Notes: generated by a model from the sequence alone, not told the origin. 14,893 bases of DNA from Methylotenera_A sp031373695 (GCA_031373695.1 JANMNC010000168.1:1-14893), one strand, 5' to 3'. Positions 1 to 7,683 are shown, numbered from the stretch's first letter. Numbers and translations are program-made.

Positions 1-1439
1 CCCAATTGTTTAAGTAACTGACCGACCACTTCTGCCACGCCTCCGCCTATACCCACATCTACTTCATCAAAAATCATACAGGGCACAGTATTTTGCGCAG
101 CTGTAGTCACATGTAAAGCTAAACTAATGCGTGATAACTCACCGCCTGATGCTACTTTATTTAATGGGCGCGGCTCTACGCCTGCGTGGCCTGCGACTAA
201 AAACTCTACCGTTTCAAGCCCATTTGCAGATGCTTCGCATGCCTGCAAAGCCACACTAAATTGCCCGCCACTTAATGACAAACGTTGCATTTCTGTGCTG
301 ATTTTTGTGCCGAGTATTTTTGCAGCTTGTTGGCGATTAGCGCTTAATTTTTTTGCGCATGCTTGGTATTCGTTTAGCGCCTCTAGCTCTTGCTTAGCCA
401 GTGCTCCATCGTTAGCAAAGCTTTCTAACTCTGCCATGCGGTTTTGGCAAACATTAATTAAATCGGGTAAATCTTCTGGGCGAACGCGATTTTTACGCGA
501 TAAATTATGTACCGCTTGAATGCGATTTTCAACTTCTAATAATCTTGCGGGGTCTAGCTCGGCTTTTTGCAAATAACGATTAAGCGCACGGCTGGCTTCT
601 TCTAACTGAATCATCGCCGAATCTACACCATCGGCGGCTTCTTTTAATTGTGCGTCAAATTCAACCAAAGTGGCCAATTTTTGTTGCACTTGCGCTAGCA
701 AGCTAATGGCGGCTGGCTCGTTTTCATCTATGAGCGCAACGCAAGCTTCTAAGCCAGATAGTAATGATGCGCCATTGGCTAGGCGGTTATGTTCTAGCTG
801 TAAATCTTGCCAATCATCTAAGGCAAAATTAAGTTGTTGCAGCTCGCGCGTTTTATCGCGCAGCTCAGCTAGCTCATCGGCAAAAGCGGCAGAGTTTTTT
901 TCAACCTCTAACCGCTTAGTGTGCAGCATGTGCCAAGCTTTATACTGTTTAGAAACTTGGCTTGCAAGCTCGGTAGCATGACCAAACTCATCTAAAATTT
1001 GGCGTTGTGTGGCTGCTTTTAGTAACGAGTGATGGGCATTTTGGCTGTAAATATCCACCAAATTTTCGCCTAAATCTTTTAACTGGCTAATAGTGACGGC
1101 TGTGCCATTTATAAAACCACGACTACGGCCATCGGCATAAATAACGCGCCTGAGAACAAGCTCTGATGCGGCTTCTAGGGCATCGCTGTGAAGCTCATTT
1201 TCTTCTAGCCAAGCTTTTGCTTGGTTATTAATTGAAAAAGTTACGCTGATATCGGCTTTATCTGCGCCTTTGCGTGTTACTTCACCTTCGTTGCGTGCGC
1301 CTAAGGCTAAAGATAAGGCATCAATTAAAATAGATTTACCTGCGCCAGTTTCGCCAGTAAGTGTAGTAAAGCCTTTAGAAAATTCTAAATCTAGGGCTTC
1401 TACAATAATAAAATCGCGGATAGATAAGGCTTGCAGCAT
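1..1439 (-). CDS. recN: DNA repair ATPase RecN (3' end cut off by window edge)
   Basis: RecN is an SMC-like ATPase that acts early in recombinational repair of double-strand breaks in the cytoplasm. Reading leftward from an ATG at 1439-1437, the frame stays open to the window edge (about 479 codons; the family is usually about 550-560, so some 75 C-terminal residues are missing). The N-terminus carries Walker A GETGAGKS at residues 29-36. Near the left edge are the ABC signature SGGELSR (coded around 125-147) and Walker B MIFDEVDVGIGG (about residues 455-466), the order expected for a split ABC head around a long coiled-coil middle. The middle is rich in Glu, Leu and Ala, consistent with coiled coil. 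It lies 62 bp behind nadK on the same strand, probably co-transcribed. No LexA-type SOS box (CTGT-N8-ACAG) is visible upstream, and no clear ribosome binding site precedes the ATG. Confidence 0.96.
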   Translation of the reverse strand, partial: MLQALSIRDFIIVEALDLEFSKGFTTLTGETGAGKSILIDALSLALGARNEGEVTRKGADKADISVTFSINNQAKAWLEENELHSDALEAASELVLRRVIYADGRSRGFINGTAVTISQLKDLGENLVDIYSQNAHHSLLKAATQRQILDEFGHATELASQVSKQYKAWHMLHTKRLEVEKNSAAFADELAELRDKTRELQQLNFALDDWQDLQLEHNRLANGASLLSGLEACVALIDENEPAAISLLAQVQQKLATLVEFDAQLKEAADGVDSAMIQLEEASRALNRYLQKAELDPARLLEVENRIQAVHNLSRKNRVRPEDLPDLINVCQNRMAELESFANDGALAKQELEALNEYQACAKKLSANRQQAAKILGTKISTEMQRLSLSGGQFSVALQACEASANGLETVEFLVAGHAGVEPRPLNKVASGGELSRISLALHVTTAAQNTVPCMIFDEVDVGIGGGVAEVVGQLLKQL

Positions 1440-1501
1440 TTTTTTTGATCTATGTTGTGAGTGGTTTTAGGCGTTTGAGTTAAATGAGTTTGGCACAACA
1501 C

Positions 1502-2371
1502 CTAGCCCCAATTAAGCTTATTGCGTAACATCTCAAAATAGCAATAATCGCTTGGGTGCAACAAGGTGATAGATTGTTTGGCGCGTTGCACTATTATTTT
1601 GTCGCCTAACTCAAGTGCCATTTGAAATTGACCATCGTAACTCACTTGCGCCTCATCAATTTGCACCAAATTAACCTCTATCTTGCTTGCGCTGCTTACC
1701 GTAATTGGCCTGTTGCTAAGTGTATGTGGGCTGATTGGTACTAAAGTAATTGCATCAACATTGGGGTGCAAAATTGGGCCGCCAGCAGAAAGTGCATAAG
1801 CAGTTGTGCCAGTAGGTGTGCTTAAAATAAGGCCATCAGAGCGCTGTTTGTGCACAAATTTACCATCAATTTCAACTTCTATTTCAATTAAGCGCAGGCC
1901 ACTTTTTATAACCACATCGTTAAGCGCTACGCCTTGATGCAACGCTTGCCCCGCGCGATACACGCTAGCTGAAAGCAGTATGCGTGTTTCTTTTTGATGC
2001 GCACCTGCTAAGATTTTATCAATTGCTACCAACATATCTTCTGCGCGTAAATCGGTTAAAAAACCGAAGCGGCCGCGGTTAATGCCAACTAGCGGTATGT
2101 TATCTTGCATAAGGCTACGTGCCACGCTTAGCATCGTGCCATCGCCACCCATTACAATGGCTAAATCTACCTTATTACCAATGCTTGCTAACGGTGCTGT
2201 TTTAAAGCCTGTTAACTCGGCATGTTGCGCGGTGCTTTCTTCAAACCACACCTCTATATTTTTGGCACGTAAGTGGCGGGCTAAATCGGCTAAATCGGTT
2301 TGCATTTGCTGCAAGGCCGATTGATTCATGTATTTGCCAATAATTGCGATAGATTTAAATTGTTGAGACAT
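1502..2371 (-). CDS. nadK: NAD kinase
   Basis: This enzyme phosphorylates NAD to NADP using ATP or polyphosphate, supplying the cytoplasmic NADP pool. The 289-residue product has the usual bacterial length. It shows the catalytic GGDGT motif at residues 75-79 followed by LxxAR, then GINRGRFGFLTDL at 97-108, the NAD-contacting Asn-Asp pair at 151-152, and the conserved block SDGLILSTPTGTTAYALSAG at 178-197. The ATG at 2371 gives a normal N-terminus with a leading beta-strand (KSIAIIGK). It is probably the first gene of a nadK-recN unit. A strong terminator for the gene upstream (2463-2495) separates it from that transcript, and a TATAAT lies just upstream at 2398-2403. Family assignment is secure. 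Confidence 0.97.
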   Translation of the reverse strand: MSQQFKSIAIIGKYMNQSALQQMQTDLADLARHLRAKNIEVWFEESTAQHAELTGFKTAPLASIGNKVDLAIVMGGDGTMLSVARSLMQDNIPLVGINRGRFGFLTDLRAEDMLVAIDKILAGAHQKETRILLSASVYRAGQALHQGVALNDVVIKSGLRLIEIEVEIDGKFVHKQRSDGLILSTPTGTTAYALSAGGPILHPNVDAITLVPISPHTLSNRPITVSSASKIEVNLVQIDEAQVSYDGQFQMALELGDKIIVQRAKQSITLLHPSDYCYFEMLRNKLNWG

Positions 2372-2397
2372 GTCACTATTTAATCATAAATAGCTAA

Positions 2398-2403
2398 ATT
2401 ATA
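2398..2403 (-). promoter_or_regulatory. Candidate -10 box for nadK-recN
   Basis: Read on the minus strand this is a perfect TATAAT, 26 bp upstream of the nadK ATG and downstream of the preceding gene's terminator. No good -35 hexamer is present at 16-18 bp spacing (the 17-bp position reads CCTACT), so this is a position-and-motif call only. Confidence 0.35.
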
Positions 2404-2462
2404 GATAGGGTATTTGAAAAAGTAGGCCTAGTAAAAATTTAGTGCAAACAGTAAACAGGCGC

Positions 2463-2495
2463 AAAAAAGCTGAGCCTAATTAAACAGACTCAGCT
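2463..2495 (-). terminator. Rho-independent terminator of the PEP-CTERM gene
   Basis: On the minus strand a 9-bp stem (AGCTGAGTC / GGCTCAGCT, one G-U wobble) closes a 10-base loop and is followed directly by six T residues. It lies 32 bp after the stop codon of the gene at 2528-3451 and upstream of nadK, so that gene should be a one-gene transcript. Confidence 0.85.
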
Positions 2496-2527
2496 CAAAA
2501 TAAGTACTTAAAATTTAGGCATTAAAA

Positions 2528-3451
2528 TTAAGCAGATTTTTTATTTCTATTGCGACGGCTTAAGCCAAACAAACCAAGAGCTGACGCCATTAATGGCAAT
2601 GCGGCTGGCACTGGCACCGCTGATGGGGCTGCAGCCAAACCATTGATAGTGCCGTTAAATGTGCCCAATATTGTACCTAAGCCAGAAGTTAAATTAATGC
2701 CAAGTAACTTGCTATCAGAAGTACCATCATCCATATTAATTGCTGCAAACGCTTTGCCGTTGCTAAATAGCTCAAAACCATTGGCTTTTAAAATATCAAT
2801 GCCAATTGCACCAATTAATGTAATTTTGGGGTCGTTAAAAGCGCTCGTTGCAATGGATAATGTATCGTTCTCACTATTAATGTAATAAAGCTGTGTGTTA
2901 GCTGGTGCAATAGTCGGCTGTGTTGGATCTGAATTAGCATAAGCAACTGCAGTAAAACCCGTTGCGGTTACTTTTTTCTCATCTACTACTTTTGTTAATG
3001 CAACTTGTGGAACAACGGCGCCTGTGTTGGCATTTACTGCTAAGTTATCACCGTTAGAGTTAACAACACGTAAAGATGCACCAGTGCCACGATCGGCCAC
3101 TGGGTTAAAATCTACGCCATAACCTGTTCCGGCGGCAAAAATTGGCGTCGATAAATTGAATGCAAACTGAGCAACGCCAGTATAAGCATTTAAGGTATAA
3201 AGTATATTGTCTGTACTAATGCCATATAAAAGGTTGTTAGACGGCCTTAAATCGATGCCAATTAAAGACTGTTTATCATTTAAACCAATAATTTTAGTAA
3301 ATGATGCTGCAGCTAAGTTACCTGTATCAAATACGCCAATTTCATTGCTACTATTAATTGCCACTAAACTTTCTGCTTGTGCAGTACTCCAAACGGCTGA
3401 GCTGGCAATAAAACCCAGCGATAATGCAATTTTTGACCATGCGTGTTTCAT
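2528..3451 (-). CDS. Secreted DUF4394 protein with PEP-CTERM sorting tail
   Basis: An exported protein of unknown function, 307 residues. An N-terminal signal peptide is visible (Lys at 2 and 7, hydrophobic core about 8-21, likely cleavage after AQA at residue 26). The body is beta-rich with repeated short motifs: IGIDLRP then LLYGI (64-77), GYGVDFNPVADR (110-121), LRVVNSNGDNLAVN (127-140) and LLGINL (249-254). This pattern matches the DUF4394 family, which looks like a propeller-type fold. The C-terminus has VPVPAA at 279-284, a hydrophobic stretch (285-297) and a basic tail RRNRNKK (299-305), the tripartite VPxPAA form of the PEP-CTERM signal. Family knowledge says exosortase/EpsH processes such tails during surface or exopolysaccharide-linked export; no exosortase is encoded here. 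A good ribosome binding site (GGAGA, 8 bases before the ATG) and its own terminator mark it as an independent unit. The role is unknown. Confidence 0.87.
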   Translation of the reverse strand: MKHAWSKIALSLGFIASSAVWSTAQAESLVAINSSNEIGVFDTGNLAAASFTKIIGLNDKQSLIGIDLRPSNNLLYGISTDNILYTLNAYTGVAQFAFNLSTPIFAAGTGYGVDFNPVADRGTGASLRVVNSNGDNLAVNANTGAVVPQVALTKVVDEKKVTATGFTAVAYANSDPTQPTIAPANTQLYYINSENDTLSIATSAFNDPKITLIGAIGIDILKANGFELFSNGKAFAAINMDDGTSDSKLLGINLTSGLGTILGTFNGTINGLAAAPSAVPVPAALPLMASALGLFGLSRRNRNKKSA

Positions 3452-3503
3452 GATAAATCTCCAAATAAAATAACAAACTATTAATAAAAAGTAACTACTT
3501 TTA

Positions 3504-3530
3504 AATACACAGCTATTGAATACACAGCTA
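3504..3530. repeat. 12-bp direct repeat, 15-bp period, upstream of the PEP-CTERM gene
   Basis: AATACACAGCTA occurs at 3504-3515 and again, identical, at 3519-3530, followed by a partial AATACA at 3531-3536. The pair sits 53-79 bp upstream of the leftward gene's start codon, a plausible position for an operator or activator site. That role is inference. Confidence 0.6.
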
Positions 3531-3623
3531 AATACATAACTACCAACACGGATTAAACCAATCCATTATTAGCTACGTATTTGCATTTAAAATAGATTCA
3601 CTGAAATTGGATTTTTGAGCCCT

Positions 3624-3643
3624 ATTAGCCCGAACGGGCTAAT
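3624..3643. repeat. 20-bp palindrome
   Basis: ATTAGCCCGAACGGGCTAAT has two perfect 9-bp arms around a central AA. It is GC-richer than its surroundings, which makes it stand out. It lies about 170 bp from the PEP-CTERM gene start and about 115 bp from the hrcA start. It may be a dimeric regulator site or a short hairpin; no run of T follows it on either strand, so it is not a typical terminator. Confidence 0.6.
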
Positions 3644-3698
3644 CAAAAGCCACTAAAAAGTAGATTTTTATTGCTTATGTCACTGGTTGCACTTTAAG

Positions 3699-3735
3699 TA
3701 AGGCAAAATAACAACAAATAAGGCAAAATAACAAC
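3699..3735. repeat. Tandem repeat in the hrcA leader
   Basis: The 17-mer TAAGGCAAAATAACAAC occurs at 3699-3715 and, without any mismatch, at 3719-3735, giving a 20-bp period (about two helical turns). The second copy ends 22 bp before the hrcA TTG start, so it is probably in the 5' untranslated region or at the promoter. It could be a recent slippage duplication or paired binding sites. Confidence 0.65.
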
Positions 3736-3744
3736 TTGAGATTA

Positions 3745-3765
3745 ATGAGCTACAGCTTTGGATAA
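3745..3765 (+). other. Possible 6-codon leader peptide overlapping the hrcA start
   Basis: An ATG at 3745 opens a minigene coding for MSYSFG and ends with TAA at 3763-3765, five bases past the hrcA TTG start codon (3758-3760) in another frame. A GAG at 3738-3740 could act as a weak ribosome site. If translated, ribosomes ending there could re-initiate on the overlapping TTG. This is a sequence observation only; such short frames also arise by chance. Confidence 0.25.
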
Positions 3766-4768
3766 ACGCGCGCAAATCCTACTTAAAACCTTGGTAGAGC
3801 ATTACATAAGTGATGGTCAACCTATTGGTTCGCGCACTTTGCTGCAACATTCTGGCTTAGATGTAAGCCCAGCTACTATTCGTAACGTGATGAGCGACTT
3901 AGAACAATTGGGCTTTATTACTAGCCCGCATACTTCAGCTGGACGCATCCCCACACAAAAAGGTTATAGGCTGTTTGTCGATTCATTATTAACAGTGCAG
4001 CCGCTAGAAATGGCGGCCGTACAGCAAATGAAAAGCGGTTTAAACTCACCCAATCAAAGTGATTTAATTAGCAGCGCGGCCGACATGCTGTCGCAACTGA
4101 CGCAATTTGCTGGGGTGGTAATGGTGCCAAAACGCAAAGCCTTGAGTTTTAAACATTTAGAATTTTTGCCATTAACCGATAAGCGTATTTTGGTCATTAT
4201 TGTAACCAGCGACGGCAACGTACAAAACCGCGTTATTTTGGCAGAAAAACCGCATTCAGCGGCAGAGCTTACTATGGCCAGCAATTATTTTAATGCGCAC
4301 TTTTCTGGGCATACCTTCGAAGAAACCAAACAAAAGTTACGCCAAGAATTACAACAAATGCAAACAGACATGAATCGCTTGATGAACGCTGCCCTAGAAG
4401 CAAGCACCAAAGCGGCTGACAGCGATGGTGTTGTAATAGCAGGCGAGCGCAATCTATTAGAAGTGGATGAATTATCTGGCAATGTAAATAGTTTACGAAA
4501 ACTATTTGAAGTTTTTGAACGTCGTACAAACTTAATGCAGCTGCTAGATAACAGCCAAGTAGCAACAGGCATACAAATATTTATTGGCGGTGAGAGTGGC
4601 TATTTACCGCTTGATGAATGCAGTATGGTAACAGCGCCATACGAAGCGGATGGCCAAGTGGTTGGCACGCTTGGCGTGATTGGCCCAACCAGAATGGCCT
4701 ATGAACGCGTGATACCGATTGTGGATGTGACCGCAAAACTGCTGTCAAATGCGCTTTCTAGCAACTAA
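3758..4768 (+). CDS. hrcA: Heat-inducible transcription repressor HrcA
   Basis: HrcA represses chaperone operons (groE, dnaK) by binding CIRCE operators and is kept active by GroEL. The 336-residue product has the typical length. The N-terminal winged helix-turn-helix spans roughly residues 1-75 with the family blocks RAQILLKTLVEHYI (4-17), PIGSRTL (22-28), SPATIRNVMSDLEQLGFI (37-54), and SAGRIPTQKGYRLFVDSLL (60-78). The C-terminal part has the GAF-like dimer domain ending with VVGTLGVIGPTRMAYERVIP. The start codon is TTG: an in-frame TGA lies at 3746-3748 and no other start codon lies between, while the protein begins exactly where the family does. It is followed by hemH on the same strand after 95 bp. 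No CIRCE site is visible in the window, so its targets lie elsewhere. Confidence 0.95.
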   Translation: MDKRAQILLKTLVEHYISDGQPIGSRTLLQHSGLDVSPATIRNVMSDLEQLGFITSPHTSAGRIPTQKGYRLFVDSLLTVQPLEMAAVQQMKSGLNSPNQSDLISSAADMLSQLTQFAGVVMVPKRKALSFKHLEFLPLTDKRILVIIVTSDGNVQNRVILAEKPHSAAELTMASNYFNAHFSGHTFEETKQKLRQELQQMQTDMNRLMNAALEASTKAADSDGVVIAGERNLLEVDELSGNVNSLRKLFEVFERRTNLMQLLDNSQVATGIQIFIGGESGYLPLDECSMVTAPYEADGQVVGTLGVIGPTRMAYERVIPIVDVTAKLLSNALSSN

Positions 4769-4863
4769 CTTAGCTACTTACTCTGCATTCTTAAACACAG
4801 CGAACCAAGAAGCAATTTTACAAACAATTTTTGAAATATTAACAATTAACTAGTGACAAAATT

Positions 4864-5997
4864 ATGGCTTATTACAACCCAGAACCCGACTACAAACATG
4901 GCGACCAACTTAAAGTAGGTATTTTACTTGCCAATTTAGGTACGCCAGACGCAGCTAATTCAAGCGCATTGCGCCGCTATTTAGGCCAATTTTTAATGGA
5001 TAGGCGCGTGGTAGAAATCCCGCGTTTTATTTGGTGTTGGATTTTGCATTGCATAATTTTGGTGATTCGTCCAAAAAAATCAGCCGCTAAATATGCGCAA
5101 GTGTGGACACCAGAAGGCTCGCCATTGCTGGTACACAGCCAAAAACAAACGCAGCTACTACGTGGCTTTTTAGCACAAAAAATCAAATCACCTTTTGTAG
5201 TAGAGCTAGGTATGAGTTATGGCAACCCCAGCATGAAGTCTGCCATTGAAAGTTTAAAAGCACAGCATTGTGATCGCATTTTAGTGTTTCCACTGTATCC
5301 ACAATATGCGGCCAGCAGCACTTGTGCCGCGTTTGATGCGGTATGGAAAGTATTGCTAAAAATGCGCAACGTGCCTGCTGTTCGCACTATTCGTAGCTAT
5401 CACGAACACCCAGCTTATATCTCAGCGCTTGCAAAAAGTGTGCAAGAGCATTGGCGCATTAACGGCAAGCCTAATTTTATTGATGGCGAGAAATTAGTGA
5501 TGAGCTTTCATGGCGTGCCAAAAGTGCATTTAACCAAAGGTGACCCCTATCATTGCACTTGCCACAAAACAGGCCGCTTATTAGCTGAAGCACTGAATTT
5601 GGGTAAAAATGACTATTTAATTGCATTTCAATCGCGCTTTGGTAAGCAAGAATGGTTAAAGCCTTATTTGGCAGCCACGCTAGAAAATTTGGGCAAAGCC
5701 AAAACTAAACGTATAGACGTTATTTGCCCAGGTTTTAGTAGCGATTGCCTAGAAACATTAGAAGAAATTGCCATGGAAGGTAAAGAAATATTTAACCACG
5801 CAGGTGGCGGCGAATATCACTATATTGCTGCGTTAAACGAAAACGAGGCTTGGATACACGCAATGACTGAGATTGCGCTAGAGAACCTGCAAGGCTGGGT
5901 TTCACAAGATTGGGACAGCTTGCAAGCGGCTAAAGATAATGAACTAACAAAAACCCGTGCACAAAGTTTGAGTTTAAGCCAAATCAAGCCTGAGTGA
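4864..5997 (+). CDS. hemH: Ferrochelatase
   Basis: HemH inserts Fe2+ into protoporphyrin IX, the last step of haem synthesis, at the inner face of the cytoplasmic membrane. The 377-residue product is of betaproteobacterial type, slightly longer than the E. coli enzyme. Visible family blocks are VGILLANLGTPDA (18-30), FPLYPQYAASST (142-153), MSFHGVPK (213-220) with the likely catalytic His216, FQSRFGKQEWLKPY (255-268), and CPGFSSDCLETLEEI (288-302) with the conserved acidic Glu297. A hydrophobic patch at 55-68 (FIWCWILHCIILVI) fits membrane contact. About 25 polar residues follow the last family block. Only a poor ribosome site precedes the ATG. No terminator-like hairpin follows the stop codon. 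Confidence 0.96.
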   Translation: MAYYNPEPDYKHGDQLKVGILLANLGTPDAANSSALRRYLGQFLMDRRVVEIPRFIWCWILHCIILVIRPKKSAAKYAQVWTPEGSPLLVHSQKQTQLLRGFLAQKIKSPFVVELGMSYGNPSMKSAIESLKAQHCDRILVFPLYPQYAASSTCAAFDAVWKVLLKMRNVPAVRTIRSYHEHPAYISALAKSVQEHWRINGKPNFIDGEKLVMSFHGVPKVHLTKGDPYHCTCHKTGRLLAEALNLGKNDYLIAFQSRFGKQEWLKPYLAATLENLGKAKTKRIDVICPGFSSDCLETLEEIAMEGKEIFNHAGGGEYHYIAALNENEAWIHAMTEIALENLQGWVSQDWDSLQAAKDNELTKTRAQSLSLSQIKPE

Positions 5998-6055
5998 ATG
6001 CCAAAAGAAATGGTTAGTGCATAGCTACTTAAATAACAAAAAACCGCATGTGTAG

Positions 6056-6084
6056 TTTAGGTGCAGGCTAATAAGCGTTATACT
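6056..6084 (+). promoter_or_regulatory. Candidate sigma-70 promoter for the heptose operon
   Basis: TATACT at 6079-6084 is a good -10 hexamer; 17 bp upstream lies TTTAGG (6056-6061), a weak -35. It falls in the 128-bp gap between hemH and hldD, about 40 bp upstream of the hldD ATG, which is where a promoter is expected. Confidence 0.35.
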
Positions 6085-6125
6085 TTCGTTTTTAGTGTGT
6101 AAAAACCTTCTATGGTAGTGCAATT

Positions 6126-7100
6126 ATGATAGTTATAACGGGCGGCGCGGGCATGATAGGTTCTATCATCGCTTGGCATCTCAACACGCAACTTAAGCGC
6201 GACGATTTGATTATTGTCGATAATATTACGCATGAGGAGCAGTGGCAAAATCTCGTGCATCGGCAATATGTTGAGTATTTGAATAAAGACCAATTATTTG
6301 ATTATTTAGACAATAACGATGAAGTCACAGCCGTTATTCACATGGGCGCGATCAGCGCAACTACTGAGCGTGATTTTAACAAGCTAGTAGAAGCCAACAT
6401 GCACTACAGCCAAGACTTATGGGCTTGGTGCAGCGAAAACGGCGTGCCTTTTTTCTATGCTAGCTCGGCCGCCACTTATGGTGATGGTAGCGCAGGTTAT
6501 GATGATGCCAGCATTAATAACTTGCGGCCGCTAAATGGCTACGGCTATTCCAAACACTTTTTCGATCAGTGGGCGCTAAAGCAAACACCTAAAAACTCAC
6601 CCCCAGTGTGGGCAGGCTTTAAGTTTTTTAACGTATACGGCCCCAACGAATATCACAAAGACCGCATGGCAAGTGTGGCTTTTCACACCTTTAACCAGTT
6701 TAGTGAAACTGGCACGATGAAGTTATTTAAAGGCACTAAAATTGGCATTAACGATGGTGAACAACTGCGCGATTTTGTTTATGTAAAAGATGCGGCAGCG
6801 ATTGTGTGCAGCTTTGTTGAAAAATCAAACCCTAACAATAATGGCATCTACAATATTGGTACTGGGCAAGCGCGTAGTTTTAAAGATTTAGCCACCAGCG
6901 TAATGGTAAGTTTAGGTAAAACACCGCATATTACTTATATTGATATGCCACAAGATTTACAAGGCAAATACCAATATTTTACGCAAGCCAATATAGCTAA
7001 ACTGCGGGCGGCAGGCTACGCTGCGCCTATGACCAGCTTAGAAGACGGCGTTAAAGATTATGTGCAAAACTACTTAATGCAAGACGATGCGTATTGTTAA
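6126..7100 (+). CDS. hldD: ADP-L-glycero-D-manno-heptose 6-epimerase
   Basis: HldD converts ADP-D-glycero-beta-D-manno-heptose to the L-glycero form, the donor for LPS inner-core heptose, in the cytoplasm. The 324-residue extended short-chain dehydrogenase fold is clear. The NADP-binding GGAGMIG is at 6-12 after a beta-strand that starts at residue 1. SSAATYG lies at 113-119, and the catalytic Tyr139-x-x-x-Lys143 is in NGYGYSKHFFDQW. The family-specific block NVYGPNEYHKDRMASVAFH (169-187) includes Lys178, which matches the second catalytic base of the E. coli enzyme. The ATG at 6126 puts the Rossmann strand directly at the N-terminus as in known HldD. It is the first gene of the heptose block, 19 bp before gmhA. 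Confidence 0.97.
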   Translation: MIVITGGAGMIGSIIAWHLNTQLKRDDLIIVDNITHEEQWQNLVHRQYVEYLNKDQLFDYLDNNDEVTAVIHMGAISATTERDFNKLVEANMHYSQDLWAWCSENGVPFFYASSAATYGDGSAGYDDASINNLRPLNGYGYSKHFFDQWALKQTPKNSPPVWAGFKFFNVYGPNEYHKDRMASVAFHTFNQFSETGTMKLFKGTKIGINDGEQLRDFVYVKDAAAIVCSFVEKSNPNNNGIYNIGTGQARSFKDLATSVMVSLGKTPHITYIDMPQDLQGKYQYFTQANIAKLRAAGYAAPMTSLEDGVKDYVQNYLMQDDAYC

Positions 7101-7119
7101 AAAAGGATATTAGCGGCTA

Positions 7120-7683
7120 ATGAAATATGTAAACTATTTAAAAGGCGAGTATGCAGCGCATATGGCAATGTTCAACGCGCTCGAGCCGCTTTTTCCAATG
7201 ATTTCTGACGTTGGCGTGCAAATGCAAAACTGCATTAAAAATGGCGGCAAAATACTCATTATGGGCAATGGTGGCAGTGCTGCCGATAGCCAACATATTG
7301 CTGCAGAAATTGTCGGCCGCTTTAAAAAAGAGCGCAAAGGCATGCCGGCTATTGCACTAACAACCGACACTTCTATTATTACTTCTGTGGGCAACAATTA
7401 TGGCTACGATTACATTTTTGCCCGCCAAATTGAGGCCTTGTGCCGTCCAGAAGATTTAGTTATCGGCATCACCACATCAGGCAATAGCGCTAACGTAGTG
7501 CGTGCAATGCAAGCCGCCAAAGAAATTGGCGCAATAACAATAGGCTTAACAGGAGGCAGTGGCGGCCAATTAAGCGCAATTTGTGACTATAATTTGGTGA
7601 TGCCATCTGCTGTAACGGCACGTATTCAAGAGGCACATATTTTTGTAGGCCATAGCCTTTGCGAAATTTTAGAGTCTGATTAG
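7120..7683 (+). CDS. gmhA: Sedoheptulose 7-phosphate isomerase
   Basis: GmhA turns sedoheptulose 7-phosphate into D-glycero-D-manno-heptose 7-phosphate, the entry step of ADP-heptose synthesis. The 187-residue SIS-domain protein has the family length. Motifs include ILIMGNGGSAADSQHIAAE (45-63), with zinc/active-site residues His59 and Glu63, TTSGNSANV (118-126) for the phosphate pocket, and RIQEAHIFVGHSLCE (168-182) with Gln170 and His178. All are offset by two from the E. coli residues. An AAGGA sits 12 bases before the ATG, a little far but the best ribosome site in this operon. The hldD stop lies 19 bp upstream. A hairpin-rich repeat element follows the stop codon before hldE. Confidence 0.97.
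   Translation: MKYVNYLKGEYAAHMAMFNALEPLFPMISDVGVQMQNCIKNGGKILIMGNGGSAADSQHIAAEIVGRFKKERKGMPAIALTTDTSIITSVGNNYGYDYIFARQIEALCRPEDLVIGITTSGNSANVVRAMQAAKEIGAITIGLTGGSGGQLSAICDYNLVMPSAVTARIQEAHIFVGHSLCEILESD

Larger units (their letters stand above)
3452..3757. promoter_or_regulatory. Divergent regulatory region between the PEP-CTERM gene and hrcA
   Basis: This AT-rich 306-bp gap must hold promoters for both flanking genes. It contains the ribosome binding site of the leftward gene, a 12-bp direct repeat (3504-3530), a 20-bp near-perfect palindrome (3624-3643) and a 20-bp-period tandem repeat (3699-3735) just before hrcA. For hrcA a weak sigma-70-like pair TTGCTT (3671-3676) and TTTAAG (3693-3698) with a 16-bp spacer can be read. 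No CIRCE element (TTAGCACTC-N9-GAGTGCTAA) is seen, so there is no sign of HrcA autoregulation here. Confidence 0.5.

Noticed and set aside
127..1470. Rightward open frames of 66-130 codons inside recN
   Set aside because: They lie antisense to a clear RecN reading frame with Walker A, signature and Walker B motifs, have low-complexity Ser/Ala/Cys-rich products, and match no recognisable family.
1440..1501. LexA box upstream of recN, as in other bacteria
   Set aside because: No CTGT-N8-ACAG palindrome is visible; recN probably relies on read-through from nadK or a promoter I cannot identify.
3672..3696. Possible sigma-54 promoter (TGTCAC...TTGCA) before hrcA, attractive because PEP-CTERM genes can be sigma-54 dependent
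   Set aside because: The gap between the two boxes is two bases too short for the GG-N10-GC rule, and it faces hrcA, not the PEP-CTERM gene.
3504..3735. CRISPR-like array in the divergent region
   Set aside because: The repeats are two different short pairs with 3-base gaps, with no regular spacers and no cas genes.
3452..3757. CIRCE operator near hrcA
   Set aside because: Neither TTAGCACTC nor GAGTGCTAA, even with small changes, was found in this gap.
4054..4572. Leftward open frames antisense to hrcA, two of them overlapping each other
   Set aside because: HrcA is intact on the plus strand; the products show no motif and are shadows of its codon pattern.
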